From NCBI RefSeq assembly GCF_900115695.1, contig NZ_FOXK01000008.1, positions 1 through 64,000 on the forward strand: DNA of 64,000 nt. The letters are read 5' to 3'. A model generated the notes under the pieces. That model made no database searches and was not told where the DNA came from. It saw only the letters and a list, made by a program, of their open reading frames with translations. The DNA comes from Ectopseudomonas toyotomiensis. GTDB lineage: Bacteria > Pseudomonadota > Gammaproteobacteria > Pseudomonadales > Pseudomonadaceae. The position numbers were made by a program, and so were the translations under genes. Shown here one piece after another: positions 57,535 to 64,000 of the stretch (positions are counted from its first letter, which is position 1; each line of letters opens with the position of its first letter).

Positions 57535-58331
57535 GCATCGCCCTGCGTGGCGTGGGCCTGGCCCACGCCAACGGCAAGGTCGCGCTCGAAGATATCGATC
57601 TGCAGGTCAGCCCCGGCGAACGGGTGGCCATCATCGGCCCCTCGGGCGCCGGCAAGACCACCCTGCTGCGCCTGCTGGCCACCAGCCTGCAACCCACACG
57701 CGGCGAGATCGACCTGCTGCAGCACAACCCCTGGCGCCTGGCTGCCCGCCAGCGCCAGCGTCTGCGCGCACGCATCGGTCTGATCCACCAGGCACCGCCT
57801 TTGCCACCGCGTCAGCGCGTGGTCACCGCCGTGCTGGCCGGCAAGCTTGGCCAGTGGTCAGTGGTCAAAGGCCTGCTCAACCTGCTGCATCCGCTGGATG
57901 CCAGCGGTGCCCAGGCCGCCCTGACGCGGCTGGACATCGCCGACAAGCTCTACCAGCGCTGCGACCAGCTTTCCGGTGGCCAGTTGCAGCGCGTCGGCAT
58001 CGCCCGCGTGCTGTACCAGGCGCCTGAATTGATTCTCGCCGACGAACCGGTCTCGGCCATGGACCCGGTGCTGGCCGGCCATACCCTGGCCGTGCTCAAC
58101 CGCGAGGCAGCCGAACGCGGCATGACCCTACTGGCCAGCCTGCACGCCGTCGACCTGGCGCTGGCGCACTTCCCCCGCATCGTCGGCATTCGCGATGGAC
58201 GTATCACCTTCGACCTGCCGGCTGGTGACGTGCAGCCAGCGCAACTGGATGCGCTGTACGCCAACGAGCAACTGCAGGCCACGCCCAGCTCCCCCGTGCC
58301 GCCGCAACCGACGCATATCCCGCGATGCTGA
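57531..58331 (+). CDS. ABC transporter ATPase (PhnC-like)
   Basis: A 266-residue ATPase: Walker A GPSGAGKTT (about 36-44), signature LSGGQLQRVGIARVL, Walker B LILADEPVSAMDP, and the switch histidine in LLASLHAVDLAL. It starts at the GTG at 57531, overlapping the stop of the binding-protein gene, and overlaps the first permease start by seven bases. It belongs to the phosphonate-type importer subfamily and powers the operon's transporter. Confidence 0.88.
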   Translation: MSIALRGVGLAHANGKVALEDIDLQVSPGERVAIIGPSGAGKTTLLRLLATSLQPTRGEIDLLQHNPWRLAARQRQRLRARIGLIHQAPPLPPRQRVVTAVLAGKLGQWSVVKGLLNLLHPLDASGAQAALTRLDIADKLYQRCDQLSGGQLQRVGIARVLYQAPELILADEPVSAMDPVLAGHTLAVLNREAAERGMTLLASLHAVDLALAHFPRIVGIRDGRITFDLPAGDVQPAQLDALYANEQLQATPSSPVPPQPTHIPRC

Positions 58332-59152
58332 CCACTGCCCCACGCGACCCCGCCGCCCTGCCGCGCCTGCTGATCACCGTACTGGCGCTGCTGTTGTTGT
58401 GGCCGGGCCTGAGCCTGAGCGAGCTGGACCTGGCCGTGCTGGTCGATGGCGACAACACTCGCGCCATGGGCAACTTCCTCGCCGGTTTCTGGCCGCCTGC
58501 GCATGACGCCGAGTTTCTCACCCTGCTCGGCCGCGCCACCCTGGAAACCCTGGCCATCGCCACCGCCGGCATGAGCCTGGCACTGCTCATCGCCATCCCC
58601 GCCGCGCTGCTGGCCAGCCGTGCGCTGTCGCTGTCGGCCGTGCACCGTGGCGGCCGCCCGGCCTGGTGGGCGAACCTGGCGCGCTGGCCAGTGCGCGGCC
58701 TGCTGATCTTCCTGCGCAGCGTGCCGGAAATCGTCTGGGCGCTGCTGTTCGTCCGCGCCGTCGGCCTCGGCCCCACCGCCGGGGTGCTGGCCATCGCCAT
58801 CACCTACGCCGGCATGCTCGGCAAGGTGTATGCGGAAATCTTCGAATCGGTCGACGCCCGCCCCACCCGCGCACTGCTGGGTGCCGGCAGCAGCCGCCTG
58901 GCCGCCTTCGCCTACGGCGTACTGCCCAATGCCGCCGGGGAAATGCTCTCCTACACCGTGTACCGCTGGGAATGCGCCATCCGCGCCTCGGTGGTAATGG
59001 GCTTCGTCGGTGCCGGCGGCCTGGGCCAGCAGATCGACCTGTCGCTGCGCATGTTCGCTGGCGGCGAAGTGGCCAGCATGCTGCTCACCTTCCTGCTGCT
59101 GGTGCTGCTGGCCGACCAGTTCAGCCGCCTGCTGCGCGCGAGGCTGACATGA
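58325..59152 (+). CDS. ABC transporter permease 1 (PhnE-like)
   Basis: A 275-residue inner-membrane permease with about six helices and the EAA-type coupling motif (FESVDARPTRALLGAGSSRL, then AFAYGVLP). MGFVGAGGLGQQIDLSLRMF is the conserved PhnE-like end. It overlaps the ATPase gene and its stop overlaps the second permease start (ATGA at 59149-59152). Confidence 0.87.
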   Translation: MLTTAPRDPAALPRLLITVLALLLLWPGLSLSELDLAVLVDGDNTRAMGNFLAGFWPPAHDAEFLTLLGRATLETLAIATAGMSLALLIAIPAALLASRALSLSAVHRGGRPAWWANLARWPVRGLLIFLRSVPEIVWALLFVRAVGLGPTAGVLAIAITYAGMLGKVYAEIFESVDARPTRALLGAGSSRLAAFAYGVLPNAAGEMLSYTVYRWECAIRASVVMGFVGAGGLGQQIDLSLRMFAGGEVASMLLTFLLLVLLADQFSRLLRARLT

Positions 59153-59910
59153 GAGCCGGCAACCTGATCCTGCTCGCCGCCCTCCTCGCCGCGGTGGTTG
59201 CCTCGTTCCTCTATCTGGGCATCGACCTCGGCGCCCTGGTCGCCGGCGACAGCCTGGCGCAGATGGGCCAGTACGCCAGCGGCTTCCTGCAGCCGGACTT
59301 CTCGGCCGCACACCTGCAGGCCATCGGCCGTGGCGCGCTGGAAACCCTGGCCATGTCCGCCATCGGCACCCTGCTCGCCGCCCTGCTCGGCCTGGCCCTG
59401 GCACTGCCGGCCGCCGGGCGATTCGGCGGTATCGCCCTGCACGCCACACGCCTGCTGCTCAACGCCCTGCGCGCCATTCCCGAGCTGGTATGGGCGGCGC
59501 TGATGGTGCTGGCCGCCGGCCTCGGCCCCAACGCCGGCACCCTCGCCCTGGCCCTGCACACCGCCGGCGTGCTCGGCCGCCTGTTCGCCGAAGCGCTGGA
59601 AAACACCCCGCGCGAGCCAGCCGACGCCATCCGCGAAAGCGGCGGCGGACGCATGCTCGCCTTCTGCTACGGCACCCTGCCCGGGGTCTGGCCGCAGCTG
59701 GTGGCCTACACCTTGTACCGCTGGGAGAACAACATCCGCATGGCCAGCGTGCTCGGCTTCGTCGGCGCCGGCGGCCTGGGGCAGATGCTCTACGTGTCGC
59801 TCAGCCTGTTCCAGGAAGCCCAGGCGGCCACGGTGATCCTGGCCATGTTGCTGCTGGTGCTGGCAGTGGATGGGTTCAGTGGCTGGGCGCGGCAGCGGTG
59901 GGTGAGCTGA
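59149..59910 (+). CDS. ABC transporter permease 2 (PhnE-like)
   Basis: A 253-residue permease homologous to the preceding one: RAIPELVWAALMVLAAGLGP parallels its RSVPEIVWALLFVRAVGLGP, and LGFVGAGGLGQMLYVSLSLF matches the end. The two arose by tandem duplication and probably form a heterodimer. It starts inside the stop of permease 1 and ends the operon. Confidence 0.87.
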   Translation: MRAGNLILLAALLAAVVASFLYLGIDLGALVAGDSLAQMGQYASGFLQPDFSAAHLQAIGRGALETLAMSAIGTLLAALLGLALALPAAGRFGGIALHATRLLLNALRAIPELVWAALMVLAAGLGPNAGTLALALHTAGVLGRLFAEALENTPREPADAIRESGGGRMLAFCYGTLPGVWPQLVAYTLYRWENNIRMASVLGFVGAGGLGQMLYVSLSLFQEAQAATVILAMLLLVLAVDGFSGWARQRWVS

Positions 59911-60104
59911 GCCGGCGGCACGATATCGATATTCTGCTTGCTGCCTGAGCGCGCAATGGGCACTTGCCTGGGCCTACCACGGCAGGCATTGAAAACGCCC
60001 GCGGCTTGAGCCAGCATGCATAGCCCATGGCCATCATGCATCGCCAGCTCGCGCAGATGCCTGGCCATGAGCCAACAGACCTTTTCCCGACAACAGGATG
60101 TCGT

Positions 60105-60806
60105 ATGCGCGCTCTCAAATACCTTCTCGTCGCCGCCCCACTGATCATTGCAGGCTGCGCCAGTCAGCCTTCGCTGCCACCACCGGAATTCCCCGGCATC
60201 GAGCAATCCGACAAGATCGTCATCCACGATCAACGCCCCAGCAGTGAAAGCGAGAAGGAGATCTTCAGCCTGCTGGTCACCAGCAGCGCCTACGCCATCT
60301 ACCGCATGCCGGACACCGCCACCAAGCCCACAGGCCCGCGACTGCTGGCACACCGGGCTTATGAGGCCTTCCCGGAGCTGGGCAGCCAACCCGCCATCAA
60401 CGTCCATCACTTCGTGACCTACGCCAACCTGCAATCGCAGTTGCGCAAAAGCTCGCTGGTCGCAGGGCTGACCGGCCCGATTGGCGTCGCCATCCTCAGC
60501 CGCCAGGAACTACCTGTCGGCGAAGTCCTGACAACCCGGATCGACAGCAGCACCTTCGACAAAACTGCGGGGGACGAGGAATACACCCGCGCCTTCTTCA
60601 GCGCCGAAGAAAATCCGGAGAAGTCGCCGGTCAACCTCATCTACATCGATGCGGAAATGCTCGGCCAACGGGTGGCCAGCCGCTGCCTGGTTCCGCCGAT
60701 CAAAGACAAGCCCCACCTGTTTCTGATCGAGGCGATGGATATGTGCATCGCCAACCACCTGGCGCTGTACAGCACCGACTCTGCGAAGGAAGCGGCCGCC
60801 AAGTAG
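60105..60806 (+). CDS. conserved lipoprotein, 233 residues
   Basis: A 233-residue lipoprotein with a clean lipobox (LLVAAPLIIAGC, Cys near residue 18). The mature part has no domain I recognise (SDKIVIHDQRPSSESEKEIF, then VHHFVTYANLQSQLRKSSLV); it looks like a soluble alpha/beta periplasmic domain. The start at 60105 (MRALKYLLVA) is chosen because the signal peptide begins there; the frame is open to 60027. Confidence 0.7.
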   Translation: MRALKYLLVAAPLIIAGCASQPSLPPPEFPGIEQSDKIVIHDQRPSSESEKEIFSLLVTSSAYAIYRMPDTATKPTGPRLLAHRAYEAFPELGSQPAINVHHFVTYANLQSQLRKSSLVAGLTGPIGVAILSRQELPVGEVLTTRIDSSTFDKTAGDEEYTRAFFSAEENPEKSPVNLIYIDAEMLGQRVASRCLVPPIKDKPHLFLIEAMDMCIANHLALYSTDSAKEAAAK

Positions 60807-61237
60807 CTCAGCATCGAGCCGGACAGGAGCCTGTCGTGAGATGGGTTTCTGCTTTGGCAATCTGCGATGTGCCTATTCGCCTAGACGCTCCAATGGCCTT
60901 GCTGCTGATGCTGGCGGTGAATGGGTGACAGGCTGCAATCGGCCATTAGCGGACGGTCATCAACCGCTACAATCGGCCAACAAGACGGACGTTCTAGAGT
61001 CGGGAAAACTTATCTGCCCCCCTTTTCGTTCGGCCAATACATTGCCGCGCGTCGAGAACGCGAAGTCAGCCAGATGGCGGCAATCTGATACCGTTTTTTA
61101 TATGGGCTCTGAGTCTGTTTTTAGCTCGTTAGTGCTTTATACAGTGCGCTACCGACGTACTAGTGGACAGTGATCGGCCGCCCACTGTTTCTGACTCTCT
61201 GAAGACCGGACGATCTTGAGAGTCTTCAGGAACCACC
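60807..61237. repeat. gene-free region with dispersed GGCCGATTGCAGCC-type repeats
   Basis: The 430-bp gap holds GGCTGCAATCGGCCATTAGC (60931-60950, continuing GGACG), the reverse of a unit that recurs at 63608-63632 beyond the next gene with two changes. A more degenerate unit with GCTACAATCGGCC lies near 60970-60996. No gene is seen; the rest presumably holds the promoter of the GAF-PAS-GGDEF-EAL gene. Confidence 0.5.
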
Positions 61238-63463
61238 ATGAACACTTTTTGCACGGGCCTGCAGAGCAAGACACTTGCCGATCCGCAACGTGACATTCTT
61301 GGAATGATCGCGGCCGACCATCATCTGGACGAAATACTCAGCGCGATCTGCCAGATGCTCGACACACAGGCCCCCACAACCCGCTCCTCGATTTTGCTTG
61401 CTGATGCCGAGGGCAAACGCTTGCTTAACGGCGCAGCGCCCGGCCTGCCGGCAGAGTACAACAACGCGGTTCATGGAATGGCCATTGGTCCACAGGAAGG
61501 AACCTGCGGCACCGCAGTGTTCCGGCGCGAGCTTGTAGTCACCGAAGACATCGCCCTGGATCCACGCTGGGAGCGCTTTCGCAGCTTGGCGCTGGGGCAT
61601 AACCTGCGCTCCTGCTGGTCGCTGCCGTTGCTCTCCCATCAAGGAGGTGTATTGGGCACATTTGCTCTGTACCAGAGCCGTGTCCATACGCCGAACGAGG
61701 CGCAAATTCAACAAATGACCTGCGCCGCCCAACTCGCCGTCATCGCTATCCGTCATGAGCGTGACGGCCAACGTCTGGAGGAAAGCGAACAACGTTTTCG
61801 CTCATTGTTTACCTACAACCCAAACCCGGTTTTCGCGCTTGATCTGGCCGGCAATATCCAGAGTGTGAATCCGGCAGGCCTGAAGCTGAAACCGCACACA
61901 GCCTCCAACTTCATTGGCCATCACTTTTCTCAGCTGGTGCTCGAAGAAGACCTGCAACAGGTCAGCCAGCATTTTTCAGCAGCCTGCGCCGGAGCGCCCC
62001 AACGCTTTGAGGCCCGGCTTCGCGACGAGAGTGACAACCTGTTGACCATGGACATCTCCAACCTGCCGATCATGGTCAATGACGAGATCGTCGGTGTGTT
62101 TGGCATCGCTCGGGATATCAGCGAGCAGAAGCATTTCGAGCGCCAAGTGAGCTTTAACGCCAGCCATGACCGGCTGACCGGTTTGCTTAATCGTGTTTCG
62201 CTTGAAGACCGGCTTGCTCTGGATTGTCACATCAGTCGTCGGCATAAGCGCCGCCTGGCGGTAATGTACCTTGATCTGGATGGATTCAAATCCATTAACG
62301 ATTCGATCGGGCACTACTTCGGCGACCAAGTGCTGATTGAGGTCGCGCAGCGTATGACCCAGCAGGTTCGTCCCGGGGATACCATCGTGCGCATGGGCGG
62401 TGATGAATTTATCGTTCTGCTACCGGACCTACTTTGTGATGAGGACGTTGTGCCGGTGGCCGAGCGATTGATGGCCAGCATTGCCAAACCCTACTGCGTC
62501 CAGGGCATGGACCTGCACGTGAGTGCTAGTGTCGGTATCACCCTGAGCGATGGTCATATCGAGCAGCCGATGCAGCTGATCCAGCAGGCTGACATGGCGA
62601 TGTACAAAGCCAAGCAGCAAGGGCGCAACAACTTTCAGTGGTACACCAGCGATCTGAATCAGCGCGTTTGCGAGTACGCGAGCCTGCGCAACGACCTGCA
62701 AAAGGCGATCGAAACTCAGACATTACAGCTGCATTATCAACCGCAGGTGGACGCGCGCACGGGGCGAGTGGTCGGGCTAGAAGCGTTGCTGCGCTGGGAG
62801 CATCCGGAGAAGGGGTTTATCTCACCAACGGTGTTTGTGCCGGTGGCTGAAGACAGTGGCCAGATCATCCCGCTAAGCCTTTGGGTACTCGATGCGGCCT
62901 GTGCGCAGTTGCGCCAGCTAAGTGATCAAGGCACCACGAGCATCTCGATGGCCGTGAATATTTCGCCGATGCATTTTCATCGCGGCCATTTCGTCCAGTA
63001 TGTCCAGGCTACCCTTGAAAAACACGGTCTCCGGGGTGAGCAGTTGGAGCTGGAGATCACCGAGTCGCTTCTATTGAATAACGCTGAGCAGGCGATCGAA
63101 ACGCTGCACCGGCTCAAGGCGCTGGGGGTGCGCATTGCACTGGACGATTTCGGCACCGGTTTTTCCAGCCTCAGCTACCTCAAGCGTTTGCCCATCGACA
63201 AAATCAAGATTGACCGCTCCTTCGTCCAGGAAATCGCTACCGATCATAACGATGCAGCGATCACCCAAGGCATTATTTCAATGGCCCATCACCTCAGCCT
63301 GACGGTGGTCGCCGAGGGCGTGGAAACAGAGTCGCAAATGGAATTTCTGAAGGGCAGCTACTGCGATGTTTTTCAGGGGTATTACTTTGCCAAACCGATG
63401 CCTTTTGTAGAGCTCGAAGCGTTCTTGGACCTCCCGGCATCCATACGTGACCGGCAGTCCTGA
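61238..63463 (+). CDS. GAF-PAS-GGDEF-EAL c-di-GMP signalling protein
   Basis: A 741-residue soluble protein: GAF domain (about 20-170: APTTRSSILLADAEGKRLLN, GPQEGTCGTAVFRRELVVTE), PAS domain (about 185-300: FRSLFTYNPNPVFALDLAGN), GGDEF (DLDGFKSINDSIGHYFGDQV, MGGDEF) with RPGD as inhibitory site, and EAL (GLEALLRWEHP, DDFGTGFSSL, VAEGVETES). Both catalytic motifs are intact, so it could make or break c-di-GMP. The gene is flanked on both sides by inverted copies of one dispersed repeat. Confidence 0.9.
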   Translation: MNTFCTGLQSKTLADPQRDILGMIAADHHLDEILSAICQMLDTQAPTTRSSILLADAEGKRLLNGAAPGLPAEYNNAVHGMAIGPQEGTCGTAVFRRELVVTEDIALDPRWERFRSLALGHNLRSCWSLPLLSHQGGVLGTFALYQSRVHTPNEAQIQQMTCAAQLAVIAIRHERDGQRLEESEQRFRSLFTYNPNPVFALDLAGNIQSVNPAGLKLKPHTASNFIGHHFSQLVLEEDLQQVSQHFSAACAGAPQRFEARLRDESDNLLTMDISNLPIMVNDEIVGVFGIARDISEQKHFERQVSFNASHDRLTGLLNRVSLEDRLALDCHISRRHKRRLAVMYLDLDGFKSINDSIGHYFGDQVLIEVAQRMTQQVRPGDTIVRMGGDEFIVLLPDLLCDEDVVPVAERLMASIAKPYCVQGMDLHVSASVGITLSDGHIEQPMQLIQQADMAMYKAKQQGRNNFQWYTSDLNQRVCEYASLRNDLQKAIETQTLQLHYQPQVDARTGRVVGLEALLRWEHPEKGFISPTVFVPVAEDSGQIIPLSLWVLDAACAQLRQLSDQGTTSISMAVNISPMHFHRGHFVQYVQATLEKHGLRGEQLELEITESLLLNNAEQAIETLHRLKALGVRIALDDFGTGFSSLSYLKRLPIDKIKIDRSFVQEIATDHNDAAITQGIISMAHHLSLTVVAEGVETESQMEFLKGSYCDVFQGYYFAKPMPFVELEAFLDLPASIRDRQS

Positions 63464-63607
63464 GGGGGGGCAGCCCTGAAAATCAGACATCAAGGAGCAT
63501 TTCTTTGCGCAGTCGTGTATCGAGCTGGCGAACCGTAATCGCACTTTGGTCTACATCCTGGTCGCCCAAGCGGGGAAAGGGAGCAGATTTATTTTCTCTG
63601 CTATGAA

Positions 63608-63632
63608 CGTCCGCTAGTGGCCGATAGCAGCC
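63608..63632. repeat. dispersed repeat copy, inverse of 60931-60955
   Basis: CGTCCGCTAGTGGCCGATAG (then CAGCC) matches the reverse complement of 60931-60955 at 23 of 25 positions. The two copies flank the GAF-PAS-GGDEF-EAL gene in inverted orientation. Confidence 0.6.
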
Positions 63633-63709
63633 CCCAACATAGTCCAGCGACTCCATCCTCTCCCCCGGTTTCCACTCAAACAAATGCCGCCGAACAAGGA
63701 CTCACCAAC

Positions 63710-64000
63710 ATGGATCGTTTACCTAGCATCCTCCCCGCCTTGGCGCTCTGTCTGTTGCCTATCGCTCAAGCCGATACGCGCCAGCCACAGCCCTGCAACG
63801 CTGCATTGCTGGACTCACTGGCGACCCAACTGGGACAGCAAGGCTGGACGCCCCCTGACGGGCATGGCGACGGACCATTGGTGGCGGCTGCCTGCAAGTC
63901 TTGGCCGGATGATTCGGCGTTGTCCGTAGTGACCCTGGCTTACCGTGACGCCGAGGACACCACGCCAGCGGGCGAGCGCAATCTCAACTGGCTGGTGGCG
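63710..64000 (+). CDS. exported protein, truncated by the window edge
   Basis: ATG at 63710 with AAGGA about eight bases upstream opens a frame still open at 64000 (97 codons). It starts with a signal peptide (MDRLPSILPALALCLLPIAQ, cleavage near AQA-DT) and continues with a cysteine-containing soluble part (LATQLGQQGWTPPDGHGDGP). No family is recognised from this fragment. Confidence 0.65.
   Translation, partial: MDRLPSILPALALCLLPIAQADTRQPQPCNAALLDSLATQLGQQGWTPPDGHGDGPLVAAACKSWPDDSALSVVTLAYRDAEDTTPAGERNLNWLVA

Noticed and set aside
55657..59910. A complete glyoxylate (gcl) operon continuing into the next genes
   Set aside because: glxR and hyi are followed by a REPIN, and the flanking genes upstream are a divergent ABC transporter; no carboligase or glycerate kinase is present.

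Overview
The window looks like a chromosomal stretch of a Pseudomonas, probably of the mendocina/oleovorans/stutzeri side of the genus. This is an inference from the GC-rich codon usage, the gene families (AzoR/LysR, RlhA, MdaB/YgiN, MucR-like, a selenate/phosphonate-type ABC system) and several families of short extragenic palindromes with a GTAG head. No rRNA operon or CRISPR array is present. One tRNA gene (Thr, anticodon CGU) is present.

Layout. 1-1347: the immunity end of a Mu-like prophage, with a Ner-like regulator and an S24-type repressor diverging from a perfect palindromic operator; the rest of the phage lies to the left, outside the window. 1348-5000: an accessory strip with a dispersed repeat, an isochorismatase-fold protein lacking the catalytic cysteine between two copies of one palindrome, a Bro-N protein, and a type VI secretion cargo module (PAAR protein, lipase, lipoprotein). 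5100-37700: mostly core genes, including a TonB receptor with a Fur-like box, a RelE/ParE toxin-antitoxin pair, AzoR with its LysR regulator, a Tat-exported SMP-30 protein, a secreted protein of eleven identical 13-residue repeats, ecotin, an HDOD protein, RlhA, MdaB/YgiN, three membrane or Cache diguanylate cyclases, PpiC, EamA, a TSUP permease, a YebC-family protein, and a PP2C phosphatase/Ser-Thr kinase/FHA operon.

37805-45344: a 7.5-kb integrative element in the 3' half of tRNA-Thr, bounded by a perfect 46-bp direct repeat. It carries a tyrosine integrase, an AlpA-like regulator, a PriCT-2/DUF3987 primase-like protein, several unknown genes and an AT-richer exported cargo gene. It brings its own terminator for the tRNA it split. 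45400-64000: core genes again, including a CvfB-like S1 protein, a PQQ-type sugar dehydrogenase, an enoyl-thioester reductase-like MDR protein, a large tubulin/FtsZ-superfamily protein next to a MucR-like MHYT-GGDEF-EAL protein, a Hyi/GlxR pair, a four-gene ABC transporter operon and a GAF-PAS-GGDEF-EAL protein.

The most unusual items are the 722-residue tubulin-like GTPase (50281-52449), the 13-residue repeat protein (13813-14331), the tRNA-Thr element, the PAAR-lipase-lipoprotein module, and a set of small palindromic elements (REPs, REPINs, MITE-like repeats) that repeatedly sit on or supply the stop codons of adjacent genes. Five GGDEF proteins occur in 64 kb and all keep the RxxD inhibitory site.
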